The notes beneath the pieces are model-generated. The model was not told the origin of the DNA. It was given only the letters and a program-made list of their open reading frames with translations, and made no database searches. From NCBI GenBank assembly GCA_963728825.1, contig CAVSLA010000004.1, positions 682,001-746,000 of the forward strand: a DNA stretch of 64,000 nt, given 5' to 3'. Of this stretch, positions 27,533 to 35,666 are shown piece by piece. The position numbers and the translations under genes were made by a program. Source of the DNA: CAVREM01 sp963728825. Its GTDB lineage: Bacteria; Acidobacteriota; Vicinamibacteria; Vicinamibacterales; CAVVIG01. Every line of letters begins with the position of its first letter. Within the stretch, counting starts at the first letter, position 1.

Positions 27533-30185
27533 ATTCCGTCCTGAGCGCGATCATGGGATCGACGCGAGCCGCGCGCCGGGCGGGCAGATAGCAGGCCACG
27601 AGGGATGCGGCGGCAAGGAGCAGAAAGACTCCGGCATAGGTGAGCGGGTCGGTTGCGGTCACACCGTACAGCGCTCGCGCCAGGATGGCACCCACGCCGA
27701 TGCTCAGCACGAACCCGATCGCTAGTCCGGCCAGGGTGGCGCGGACGTTTTCGAGGAGCACCGAGCGGATGACCCGTTCGGTCGACGCGCCGAGCGCCAG
27801 CCGCAGACCGAATTCGCGGACGCGCCGCCGCCCGTCGAACAGGACGACCGCGTACTGCCCGATTGCCGCGATCACCAGCGATACCACGGCAAACATGGTC
27901 AGCAGCGATGTAATCATTCGAATTGGAGCGATCCGGAGCGCGCTCTCGCTTTCGAGCGATCGCATGTCGCGGACCGCAACTGCCGGGTTCACTTCCCGCA
28001 GCGCTCGGCTCACGGCCGGCGCCACGATTTCCTCACGACCCTGGTGACGGATATAGAACGTCGCCCCGGATGAGAATCTGCGGGCGTCCACCTCGAAGAA
28101 GATGAAGCGAGGCGGGGTGTCACTGGCCTGGCCGTTGAAATACGCGTCGCGGACGACGCCGATCACCTCAACCTCGATCGCGTCGCCGGCCGCCCGCCAC
28201 GAGGGTCCCGCGAGGAGCGTCATGCCGACCGCCGGTTCGCCCGGCCACAGTGCGTCGGCGAGGCTCTCGGTGACGATCGCGGTGCGCGGGCGTCCGCTGA
28301 AATCGGCGCCGGCCACCAACGGGATGTTGACCGCTGCGAAATAGCCGGCCATGACGCGGTGGTCGCTGGCCAGGACGCGAGCGGACCCGGCGTCGCGGCG
28401 AACCGGAAAGTTGACCCATCCCTGAAGCGGTGCTGGAACGTGTGTGACGCCGTCGATTCCCGGCAATCGCGCCACACGCGACTGGATCGCGTCGAGGAGT
28501 GCGAGGGTGGTCTCAGGCCGATCTGCGGCGGCGGCCGTGTTGACGGAGGTCAAGAGGATGTTCCGCGTCGCGATTCCAGCGTCGAACGTCCGCTCGAGTG
28601 AGAGCGAGCGCTGCGCCAGGCCCGCGGTCGTCAACAGCAGGACCGAAAACGCGAGCTGCAGGACGACCAGGGCGCGCGAGAGGGTCGAGCGCGCGTGCAC
28701 CACGCCTTGTTCGCCGACCTTGAGAAACGGCAGGAGTTGCTCGCGCCAGGTTCGCAGCGCCGGCACGATCGTGAACGCGACCGTGCACAGCACCGCCAGG
28801 GCGAGCGCGTAGGCGATCACCGTCCAGTCCGGTGTCAGGTCCGGCAGTAGGACCGGTCCCTCTCTTTCAACGTCATCGAGCAGTCCCGCGGTCGCGGCGT
28901 TCGACACCCACCAGGCGAACACACATGCCGCCGTCCACGCCACCAGAGAGAGCACGAACCCTTCGGCAAACAAGCTGCGGATGATGCGCAAGCGCGACGC
29001 GCCGAGCGATTGACGGAGTGCAATCTCGCGCTGGCGCGAAGCCGCGCGCGCGATCAGCAGGTTGGCGACGTTGGCGCAGACGATCGTTATGGTCAGGAGT
29101 GTCACGATCGAGAAAATCGCCAGCATCCGGTTGCCGTAGATGGCGACGAGGCTGTTGCCGCCGGCAACACCCGAATAAGGTGTCAGGCGCACCATGAATT
29201 TCTCTGTGACGCCCGAGTCCAACTGCACCTGGTGCCACAGAGTGTTGAGCTCGGCGTGCGCTTCGGCCGGCGAACGGCCCTGAGCCAGCCGGCCGATCAT
29301 GGCGACAGAGGCGGATGCGTCCTCGGGATTCAACGCGCGCTGCAGCTCGGCGACGACCGGCACCCAGAGGTCGATCTGTTCGCCGAGAATCGCTCCTCGG
29401 AAAACGGGGTCGGCGACGCCCACGACCGTTGCCGGGCGCCCGTTCAGGATCAGGGAGCGGCCGAGGACGTCCTCGCCGCCCTGGAGCGCCTGCCGCCAGA
29501 GATGATCGCTGACGATGGCGGGCAGGCCGGACGCGCCGCTGGCCTCGTCGGCGGTGAAGTTGCGGCCTTTCACCAGGCGAACGCCCAGCGTCTCGAAGTA
29601 GTTCAGGGAGACCAGTCCCAAGCGGACCACCGAGCTGCCGCGATCGTGTGTCATCGCAGCGGTGGCGAAGTCGAACGCGGCGAGTGGCTGCAGCGTGGTG
29701 CTGTGTTCGAGCAGATGCTGGTAGACCGTACGGCCGTTGTGAGTTTCGATGAACCCGTCTTCCGCGACCCAGCTGACGCTCATCAGCCCGGTCGGCTCGA
29801 CACCGGGCATCGGGTTTCTCAAGATGCCGTTGGCGATGGAGAACACCGTCGTGTTGCCGCCAATCACCAGCGCGACGAGCACAACGACCGTCAGGCTCAG
29901 CGCCGGGGACCTGGTCAGGATCCGCGAGCCGTAGCGGAGGTCCTGCAGGAGCTGCTCGACGGTCGTGGAGATCCACACCGCCCGCATCCGTTCCTTGACC
30001 AGCGCGGGGCTGCCGAGCGCCAGCCGCGCGGCGCGCCCGGCCTCGACAGGTGCGGCGCCCAGGGCCGCCCGCCGCTCGGTTTCCTGCGCCAGATGAAACC
30101 GGATCTCGTCGTCGAGGTCCCGATCCTCGCGGCCGCGGCGCAGCACCGATCGCCGAAACAGGGTCGCGAGGGAGCGGAGCGTCAT
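27531..30185 (-). CDS. ADOP-family (MacB/FtsX-like) ABC transporter permease
   Basis: 884 aa. The N-terminal ~90 residues are the soluble ADOP leader (RRGREDRDLDDEIRFHLAQE). A first helix (LSLTVVVLVALVIGGNTTVF) precedes a large MacB periplasmic core domain. Then come three helices of the first FtsX domain (IFSIVTLLTITIVCANVANL; LIARAASRQREIALRQSLGA), a second periplasmic domain, and the second FtsX set (FAVVSLVIAAIGQYAVVLF; REFGLRLALGASTERVIRSV; ending RAARVDPMIALRTE). These duplicated orphan permeases are hallmark Acidobacteriota genes and have no ATPase nearby, as usual. Overlaps PadR by ATGA. Confidence 0.95.
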   Translation of the reverse strand: MTLRSLATLFRRSVLRRGREDRDLDDEIRFHLAQETERRAALGAAPVEAGRAARLALGSPALVKERMRAVWISTTVEQLLQDLRYGSRILTRSPALSLTVVVLVALVIGGNTTVFSIANGILRNPMPGVEPTGLMSVSWVAEDGFIETHNGRTVYQHLLEHSTTLQPLAAFDFATAAMTHDRGSSVVRLGLVSLNYFETLGVRLVKGRNFTADEASGASGLPAIVSDHLWRQALQGGEDVLGRSLILNGRPATVVGVADPVFRGAILGEQIDLWVPVVAELQRALNPEDASASVAMIGRLAQGRSPAEAHAELNTLWHQVQLDSGVTEKFMVRLTPYSGVAGGNSLVAIYGNRMLAIFSIVTLLTITIVCANVANLLIARAASRQREIALRQSLGASRLRIIRSLFAEGFVLSLVAWTAACVFAWWVSNAATAGLLDDVEREGPVLLPDLTPDWTVIAYALALAVLCTVAFTIVPALRTWREQLLPFLKVGEQGVVHARSTLSRALVVLQLAFSVLLLTTAGLAQRSLSLERTFDAGIATRNILLTSVNTAAAADRPETTLALLDAIQSRVARLPGIDGVTHVPAPLQGWVNFPVRRDAGSARVLASDHRVMAGYFAAVNIPLVAGADFSGRPRTAIVTESLADALWPGEPAVGMTLLAGPSWRAAGDAIEVEVIGVVRDAYFNGQASDTPPRFIFFEVDARRFSSGATFYIRHQGREEIVAPAVSRALREVNPAVAVRDMRSLESESALRIAPIRMITSLLTMFAVVSLVIAAIGQYAVVLFDGRRRVREFGLRLALGASTERVIRSVLLENVRATLAGLAIGFVLSIGVGAILARALYGVTATDPLTYAGVFLLLAAASLVACYLPARRAARVDPMIALRTE

Positions 30186-30520
30186 CCGAGGACCCGCGCG
30201 ATCGCCTGTGACAGGCGGTTCCAGCGTGCGCGCTCGGCCTGCAGTTGCCGTCTGCCCGCGGCCGTCAGCCGGTAGTACTTGGCGCGCTGTTTGTTCTCAG
30301 TCAGCTTCCATTCGGCGTCGAGCCAGCCGCGCCGTTCGAGCCGGTGGAGAGCGGGATAGAGGGACCCGTGATCGACCTGAAGGACCTGGTCGGAACTGGT
30401 GCCGATGGCGACGCCGATGCCGTGGCCGTGTCGGGGGCCCGAATCGAGCGTTCGCAGAATCAGGAGATCGAGGGTTCCTTGCAGGAGATCGTCGGCCTCC
30501 CGGTCGTGTCCCTTCGCCAA
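30182..30520 (-). CDS. PadR-family transcriptional regulator
   Basis: 112 aa from TTG 30520. The winged-helix PadR signature is complete: LLQGTLDLLILRTLDSGPRH, then VDHGSLYPALHRLERRGWL, then the wing KQRAKYYRLTAAGRRQL. In acidobacteria these regulators sit directly before ADOP permeases and presumably repress the operon. An inverted repeat overlaps its start, fitting autoregulation. Confidence 0.9.
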   Translation of the reverse strand: MAKGHDREADDLLQGTLDLLILRTLDSGPRHGHGIGVAIGTSSDQVLQVDHGSLYPALHRLERRGWLDAEWKLTENKQRAKYYRLTAAGRRQLQAERARWNRLSQAIARVLG

Positions 30521-30545
30521 GGTAGGAGAGACTCTACTACCTTGG
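30517..30545. promoter_or_regulatory. Candidate PadR operator (perfect 9-bp inverted repeat)
   Basis: CCAAGGTAG (30517-30525) and CTACCTTGG (30537-30545) are perfect inverse complements separated by 11 bases. The repeat covers the padR start codon. A second, weaker inverted repeat, GTGGT...ACCAC, follows at about 30545-30563. The position fits repression of padR-ADOP, and possibly of the divergent side. Confidence 0.45.
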
Positions 30546-30660
30546 TGGTCGAGTGTCTACCACAACCGGGCCGGGGCAGGGCCCCCGCATCGGTGTTCTT
30601 CGAACGCCGCCGTCATGTCCGAGTCGTTTGCGCCGATAATGTAGGACGAACGCGGACGCC

Positions 30661-30724
30661 GACTGTCGACTGCCGACTGCCGACTGCCGACTGACGACTG
30701 ACGACTGAAGACTGACGACTGACT
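30661..30724 (+). repeat. Heptamer array (GACTGAC type) directly before ku
   Basis: Nine units in a row: GACTGTC, three of GACTGCC, then GACTGAC, GACTGAC, GACTGAA, GACTGAC, GACTGAC. They end one base before the ku ATG (30726). The array therefore occupies the place where a ribosome-binding site would be expected. Confidence 0.8.
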
Positions 30725-30725
30725 T

Positions 30726-31568
30726 ATGGCTGCACGAGCAACGTGGAAGGGCTTCCTGAAGATCAGCCTGGTGAACATCCCGATCAAGGTGTTCCCGGCG
30801 ACCGAGTCGAGCGGCAGCATTTCCTTCAACCAGCTGCACGGCGAGTGTCAGACGCGGATCCAGCAGAAGCGCTGGTGCCCGCAGTGCAACCGCGAAGTGC
30901 CGCATTCGGAGATCGTCAAGGGCTACGAATTCGACAAAGGGCGGTATGTCGTGCTGTCGGAGGAAGACTTCGACAAGGTCCGTCCGGAGTCGACGCGGGT
31001 GATCGATCTGGTGCAGTTCGCCGACGAGTCGTCTATCGATCCGATGTTCGTCGATCGCGCCTACTATCTGGCGCCGGATGGCCCGGTCGCGTCGGACGCC
31101 TTCGCCGTGATGCGCGAGGGGATGAAGGGGAAAGTCGGCGTCGGGAAGCTCGCGCTCTACGGCCGCGAATACCTGGTCGCCGTCAAGCCGCAGCAGCGCG
31201 GCATCGTCATGTACACGCTGCACCACGCCGCCGAGATTCGCGGCATCGAGGCGGTGGAGGAATTGAACGCGGTGCCCGACAAGGTCAAGCCGGAGGAAAT
31301 CAAGCTGGCGCGGCAGGTGATTCAGACGTTCGAGGGGCCGCTCGATCTCGCCACTTACAAAGACGAGTACCGCGAGGGTCTCCAGCAGATCATCGACGCC
31401 AAGATCGCCGGAGAGGAAATCGTCGCGCCGCACGTCGATGCGCCGCCGAAGGTGGTCAACCTGATGGAGGCGCTCAAGAAGAGTCTCGATTCGGTGAGCA
31501 CCGGCAAGAAGAAGCCGGCCAAAGCGGCCGCGGAGAAGCCGGCCGCCGCCAAACGGAAACGGGCCTAG
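30726..31568 (+). CDS. ku: Ku protein (non-homologous end joining)
   Basis: 280 aa from ATG 30726. It matches bacterial Ku across the whole core: ATWKGFLKISLVNIPIKVFP, the WCPQCNREVPHSEIVKGYEF zinc-like hairpin, VDRAYYLAPDG, and YREGLQQIIDAKIAGEEI. It binds DNA ends as a homodimer and recruits LigD. The C-terminal tail is Lys/Ala-rich (GKKKPAKAAAEKPAAAKRKR), a DNA-binding extension seen in several bacterial Kus. No ligD is present in the window. The upstream heptamer array replaces a normal leader. Confidence 0.95.
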   Translation: MAARATWKGFLKISLVNIPIKVFPATESSGSISFNQLHGECQTRIQQKRWCPQCNREVPHSEIVKGYEFDKGRYVVLSEEDFDKVRPESTRVIDLVQFADESSIDPMFVDRAYYLAPDGPVASDAFAVMREGMKGKVGVGKLALYGREYLVAVKPQQRGIVMYTLHHAAEIRGIEAVEELNAVPDKVKPEEIKLARQVIQTFEGPLDLATYKDEYREGLQQIIDAKIAGEEIVAPHVDAPPKVVNLMEALKKSLDSVSTGKKKPAKAAAEKPAAAKRKRA

Positions 31569-31585
31569 CCGGCTGCGGGCAGGAG

Positions 31586-32128
31586 ATGTTCATCTCTCCC
31601 TCGACCGAGGGCGCGGCATCCATCAGCGTCACTCCCGAGGCATTTCTTCGCGCGTTCGCCCAGCGCTTAGCGGGTGGACTGCTCAGCGGCGTCTCGCCGA
31701 ACCGAAACCGCTACCTCCTGACGAAGTCCGAGCCGCGTGCGCTGCGATTCCACGCCGACGGCTGGCCGACGGCCTTCAACGTCGGCCTGAACGACGTCGA
31801 TCTGACCCTGCAATCGGCTACCACCATTCACTATCGCATCCGTTTCATGCGCTGGGCCTGCTACTCGGCGGCGCTCGGGGCCGCGGTCGGCCTCAGCCTG
31901 ATCGCCTTCCTGGTGCTGTTCGACGTTCGCACCTATATCGAGCAGCATCCTGGGCCGGAGTATCTCGGTCTCTCGCCCGAGCAGAACGTGGCGATCGCGT
32001 GGGCGATGGCGTTGTTCTGGGGATTCGCGGGGCCGTGGATCCTGGTCGCCATGCACAAGCGGCCGCTTCGGGAGTTGATGAACCGGCTGATCGCCGAGGT
32101 TGACGCGTCAGCGCGGCAGACCGTGTAA
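31586..32128 (+). CDS. Two-helix membrane protein, unknown function
   Basis: ~180 aa from ATG 31586. The N-terminal ~85 residues are soluble (SPNRNRYLLTKSEPRALRFH). Two hydrophobic segments follow: WACYSAALGAAVGLSLIAFL (~92-115) and NVAIAWAMALFWGFAGPWIL (~138-160), with a charged tail. Family not recognised. Located 17 bases after ku and convergent with the CDP-alcohol phosphatidyltransferase gene. Confidence 0.6.
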   Translation: MFISPSTEGAASISVTPEAFLRAFAQRLAGGLLSGVSPNRNRYLLTKSEPRALRFHADGWPTAFNVGLNDVDLTLQSATTIHYRIRFMRWACYSAALGAAVGLSLIAFLVLFDVRTYIEQHPGPEYLGLSPEQNVAIAWAMALFWGFAGPWILVAMHKRPLRELMNRLIAEVDASARQTV

Positions 32129-32129
32129 C

Positions 32130-32147
32130 GGTCCTTTTGGACCCGCC
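32130..32147. terminator. Short palindrome GGTCC-TTTT-GGACC between convergent genes
   Basis: GGTCC (32130-32134) and GGACC (32139-32143) flank TTTT, two bases after the stop of the + strand gene. Read on the other strand it matches the longer palindrome at 39340-39361. It could serve as a bidirectional terminator, but lacks a U-tract. Confidence 0.35.
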
Positions 32148-32151
32148 GGAT

Positions 32152-33018
32152 TCAGAGGAGCTGCCCGATCAGGCCAATCAGCCCGGGTCCGCTGGCGGTC
32201 GGATCACCCAGCCAGTCGGGCGGCGTCAGCCAGACGAAGGCGAGAATCGCCACCACCCAGAGATCGTAGGGGAGCGTCGTGCGCTCGTCGGTCCAGAAGA
32301 AGGCGCGGTTGAAGAGGCCGCGCACGCCGTCGCGCTTCGGCAACGGCAGACTGTTGAGCGCCAGGTAGGTGTAATAGATCCGGTTGGCGACCGCCAGAAT
32401 CGACAACACCAGAATCACCCACAGCACCGCCGCCATTCGATCGGTGAACGCGCCGATCATGAAGAGCACGATCCGCTCCGGCCGTTCCATGAAGCCGACT
32501 TTGCACTTTTCGACCAGTGATTCGGCGCGGGCGCGCGCGTAGCTGGTCATGATCGAGAAGGTGAGCGTGAGTGCGGCGACCAGCACGTAGTCGCTGCGGC
32601 CGATCGACGAATACAGATAGATCAGCCCGACCAGCAGCGCGAGGTCGGAGAACCGATCGAGGGTGGAATCCCAGAACGCGCCGAACCGCGACTGCAGCTG
32701 CAGGCGATAGGCAACCTTGCCATCGATGAAGTCGAAAATGTTCGCGACGATCATCACGATGCCGGCCAGGATGAACCGGTCGTGAGCAAGCGCCCAGGCC
32801 GCCGCGACGTTGATGATCACGCCGATCAGCGTCAGCGTGTTGGGGTGGATGCGGAGCGCGACGCAGGTGTTGATGATCGCCCGGAGCGGGAACATGCAGA
32901 CCGTGCCGACCAGGCCCGTGAAGGTCATCCGGTGACGCGGTCGATCGATGCGTGCCGGCTTCGGGTTCGGTATCACTGCTATAATGGAGGGTTCGAAGTC
33001 ATTGAAAAAACGCGACAT
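32152..33018 (-). CDS. CDP-alcohol phosphatidyltransferase family membrane enzyme
   Basis: 288 aa as drawn from ATG 33018. The CDP-OH-P motif is present: FIDGKVAYRLQLQSRFGAFW followed by DSTLDRFSD, with the D-G-x-x-A and G-x-x-x-D-x-x-x-D elements that bind two metals and the CDP head. About six helices follow or flank it. It makes a phospholipid (phosphatidylglycerol-, inositol- or archaetidyl-type); the alcohol cannot be assigned. The start is doubtful: the uvrC promoter box lies inside the first ~13 codons, and an internal ATG (32928, MTFTGLVGTV) is a good alternative. Confidence 0.8.
   Translation of the reverse strand: MSRFFNDFEPSIIAVIPNPKPARIDRPRHRMTFTGLVGTVCMFPLRAIINTCVALRIHPNTLTLIGVIINVAAAWALAHDRFILAGIVMIVANIFDFIDGKVAYRLQLQSRFGAFWDSTLDRFSDLALLVGLIYLYSSIGRSDYVLVAALTLTFSIMTSYARARAESLVEKCKVGFMERPERIVLFMIGAFTDRMAAVLWVILVLSILAVANRIYYTYLALNSLPLPKRDGVRGLFNRAFFWTDERTTLPYDLWVVAILAFVWLTPPDWLGDPTASGPGLIGLIGQLL
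32980..32985 (+). promoter_or_regulatory. TATAAT -10 box for uvrC
   Basis: A perfect TATAAT at 32980-32985 gives a start of transcription near 32992, about 35 bases before the uvrC ATG. The -35 region is weak. Confidence 0.45.
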
Positions 33019-33026
33019 AGTATCGT

Positions 33027-35003
33027 ATGCCCATCCGTGAACTCAAGGATCAGATTGCCCGGCTGCCCGAACAGCCCGGGGTGTATCTGTATTTCAACGG
33101 GGCGGGCGAGACGATTTACGTCGGCAAGGCGCGGACGCTGCGCGACCGGGTCCGCAATTACCTGGGAGCCTACGGGGTCGACGCCAAGACCGACGCGCTG
33201 CTCGACGAAATCACGCGGCTGGACGTCATCCTGACCGATTCGGTCGTCGAGGCGCTCGCGCTCGAAAACAACCTGATCAAGCAGCGCTCGCCCAAATACA
33301 ACATTCTGCTCCGTGACGACAAGAACTATCCGTATCTCCAGCTGACTGCCACCGAGGCGTTTCCGCGCGTGCTGGTGGCACGGCGGGTCGAGCGCGACGG
33401 CAACTACTATGCCGGCCCGTTCATGCCAGCCCGCTTCGCGCGGAAGACGATGGCGCTGACCCACCGGCTGTTCGGGATACGGTCGTGCAATGAGGTAATC
33501 ACCGGGAAGCGCGATCGGCCGTGCCTCGAATACGACATCAAGCGCTGCATCGCCCCCTGCGTCGAGACACTGTGCTCTGCCGACGACTACGGGCGGGCGG
33601 TCGAGCTCACCCAGCTGTTTCTCGAGGGAAAGAACGATCAACTCCTGCGAACGTTGAAAGGGCGGATGATCGAGGCGGCCGAAGCCGAGCGCTTCGAGGA
33701 GGCGGCCCAGCTGCGTGATGCGATGCGCACCGTCCAGACGCTGCACGATCGCCAGCAGAAGATGGCGACCACCGAGCTCGGCCATCGCGACGTGTTCGGA
33801 TTGAAGCGCGGGCCGGCTGGCGTCGTGGCGCAGGTGTTTCAGGTCCGCACCGGCCGCGTCGTCGAACGCGTCGAGCTCGGCACCGAAGCGGCCATCGTCG
33901 GCGCGAGCGAGGGCGAAGTGCTCGAAGCGGCCATTCAGCAGTTCTACGAGCTGCGCCCGGCGCCGTCAGAAGTGCACGTGCCGGCCGAGCCCGATAACCG
34001 CGATGCGCTGGAGACCTGGCTGTCCGAGCGCAGCGGCCGGCGTGTCAGGATTGTCGTGCCGCAGCGCGGCGAGAAGCGCGGCCTGGTCGATCTGGCGAGC
34101 CGCAACGCCGCGCTGGCGTATCAGAACCGCTTCAACCAGGCGACCGCCGCCCAGTACGACGCACTGGAAACACTGCGCGCCGTCCTCGCCTTGCCGACAC
34201 TCCCGCGGCGGATCGAATGCTTCGACATCTCCACCATTCAGGGCAGCGAGACAGTGGCTTCGATGGTGGTGTGCGAGGACGGACGCATGAAGCGTGCGGA
34301 CTATCGCAAGTATCGGATCCGGGGCTCGGGACTCTGGGCTCGGGGTCCCGAGCGCTTCCAGCCGGACTCAGCTGAGCGACGCCCTGTTTTGGGTACGCGC
34401 GGGCAAGGGCCGGCGACGTCCGGCGAGGGCCGTCCTGTTCTGGATACGCGCGAGCAACACGGTGCGAGCGCGTCCGGCGCGGGGGTGGGGCCCCGCGCGT
34501 TAAGTAACGACTTTGCGGCGATGCACGAGGTCGTCCTCCGCCGCTATCGCAAGCTGCTCGAGGAAGGCGGGCCGTTTCCGGATCTCATCCTGATTGACGG
34601 CGGCAAGGGACAGCTCTCGGCCGCCTACGCGGCGCTCGAGGAGCTTGGCCTGGCCAACCTGATGGCGATCGGCATCGCCAAGAAGGAAGAGCTGCTCTAC
34701 ACGCGGCACCGGGACGAACCGCTGGCGTTAGCCACTCACGATCCGGCGTTGCTGCTGCTGCAGCGCATCCGCGACGAGGCGCACCGTTTTGCGGTGACGT
34801 TTCATCGCCGAGCCAGAGCGATTCGCGATCTGCATTCGGAGCTCGATCACGTCCCGGGTATCGGACCGCGCCGACGCCGAGCGCTGCTCAGGAAATTCGG
34901 CAGCCTGGCCGGCGTTCGGCGCGCGACCCGCGAGGAGCTGGCCGCAGAAGTCGGATCGAAAGTCGCGGATGCCGTCCTTGCGTTTTTCGCGGGCCGGCCG
35001 TAA
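33027..35003 (+). CDS. uvrC: Excinuclease ABC subunit C with a ~60-residue repeat-derived insertion
   Basis: 658 aa. GIY-YIG nuclease domain ~14-90 (PEQPGVYLYFNGAGETIYVG), UVR motif near 205-235, UvrC homology/RNase H-like C-terminal nuclease (IECFDISTIQGS, LILIDGGKGQLSAAYAALEE), and tandem HhH at the end (VPGIGPRRRRALLRKFGSLA). It makes both incisions in nucleotide-excision repair with UvrAB. Between YRKYRIR and NDFAAMHEVVLRRY, where the family has only a few residues, ~60 extra residues (~431-491) occur. They come from a heptamer-like array, a 51-base tandem duplication and a palindromic-element core. The frame is kept, so the protein is probably functional. Confidence 0.95.
   Translation: MPIRELKDQIARLPEQPGVYLYFNGAGETIYVGKARTLRDRVRNYLGAYGVDAKTDALLDEITRLDVILTDSVVEALALENNLIKQRSPKYNILLRDDKNYPYLQLTATEAFPRVLVARRVERDGNYYAGPFMPARFARKTMALTHRLFGIRSCNEVITGKRDRPCLEYDIKRCIAPCVETLCSADDYGRAVELTQLFLEGKNDQLLRTLKGRMIEAAEAERFEEAAQLRDAMRTVQTLHDRQQKMATTELGHRDVFGLKRGPAGVVAQVFQVRTGRVVERVELGTEAAIVGASEGEVLEAAIQQFYELRPAPSEVHVPAEPDNRDALETWLSERSGRRVRIVVPQRGEKRGLVDLASRNAALAYQNRFNQATAAQYDALETLRAVLALPTLPRRIECFDISTIQGSETVASMVVCEDGRMKRADYRKYRIRGSGLWARGPERFQPDSAERRPVLGTRGQGPATSGEGRPVLDTREQHGASASGAGVGPRALSNDFAAMHEVVLRRYRKLLEEGGPFPDLILIDGGKGQLSAAYAALEELGLANLMAIGIAKKEELLYTRHRDEPLALATHDPALLLLQRIRDEAHRFAVTFHRRARAIRDLHSELDHVPGIGPRRRRALLRKFGSLAGVRRATREELAAEVGSKVADAVLAFFAGRP
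34320..34351 (+). repeat. Heptamer-like array inside uvrC (CTCGGGA type)
   Basis: Units CTCGGGA, CTCTGGG, CTCGGGG and TCCCGAG run together at the start of the uvrC insertion, the last being the complement of the first type. Confidence 0.5.
34382..34479 (+). repeat. 51-base in-frame tandem duplication inside uvrC
   Basis: Two units start with CCTGTTTTGGGTACGCGC (34382) and CCTGTTCTGGATACGCGC (34433) and both end GTCCGGCG. The 51-base offset is 17 codons, giving protein repeats RPVLGTRGQGPATSGEG and RPVLDTREQHGASASGAG. Confidence 0.7.
34478..34502 (+). repeat. Palindromic element, copy D core (inside uvrC)
   Basis: GGCGCGGGGGTGGGGCCCCG followed by CGCGTTAAGT matches the core hairpin and tail of the longer copies, here read in frame as GAGVGPRALS at the end of the UvrC insertion. 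Confidence 0.6.
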
Positions 35004-35030
35004 CCTGTTGACCCCGTCAAGGTTGATCCG

Positions 35031-35666
35031 TTGCCCAACATCGACATCGTTCAGGTGGCCATTGCGTTCACCGTGCTGCTGTTTTCGCTCACCGTGCACG
35101 AGATGGCGCACGCCTGGTCCGCCGATCGCCTTGGCGACCCGACGGCCCGCATCCTCGGGCGGGTCACGCTGAATCCGATCGCGCACGCCGATCCGATTGG
35201 CACGGTGCTGTTCCCGCTGATTGCGATGGTCACCGGCGCGCCATTGATTGGTTGGGCCAAGCCGGTGCCAGTCGACATCCGTCGCCTCCGGAACCACCAT
35301 CGCGACTTCGTGCTCGTGGCGGCGGCGGGGCCGGCCAGCAACATCGTGATGGCCGTCGGGGCGGCCTTGATCCTGGCGGTTGCGCCGGCGACCTCGAGCG
35401 AGGGAAACGCGGCCGGAATCGTCACCGTGCTTCTCACTAGAATGGTCATCCTCAACGTGCTGCTGGCGGTCTTCAACATGCTGCCGATTCCACCGCTGGA
35501 CGGCGGCAATGTGTTGAGCGGCCTGCTGCCGCGCCATGTGGCCCAGGTCTTCGACCAGATTCGGCCGTACGGTTTTCTGATTCTCTACGCCATCATCCTG
35601 ACGGACGCATTCCTGTACCTGGTGGCGCGGCCCGCGAACTATCTGGTTGATCTGCTCCTGTCCTGA
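35031..35666 (+). CDS. Site-2-protease-like M50 membrane metallopeptidase
   Basis: 211 aa, probably from TTG 35031. Zinc motif HEMAH in the first helix (FSLTVHEMAHAWSADRLGDP) and the second metal motif NMLPIPPLDGGNVLSGLLP, in the order of the short YwhC/FtsH-less M50B group without PDZ domain. Four to five helices in all. It cleaves substrates within the membrane; the substrate is unknown. Its TGA overlaps the trpS ATG by one base (ATGA arrangement), so the two are co-translated. Confidence 0.85.
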   Translation: MPNIDIVQVAIAFTVLLFSLTVHEMAHAWSADRLGDPTARILGRVTLNPIAHADPIGTVLFPLIAMVTGAPLIGWAKPVPVDIRRLRNHHRDFVLVAAAGPASNIVMAVGAALILAVAPATSSEGNAAGIVTVLLTRMVILNVLLAVFNMLPIPPLDGGNVLSGLLPRHVAQVFDQIRPYGFLILYAIILTDAFLYLVARPANYLVDLLLS

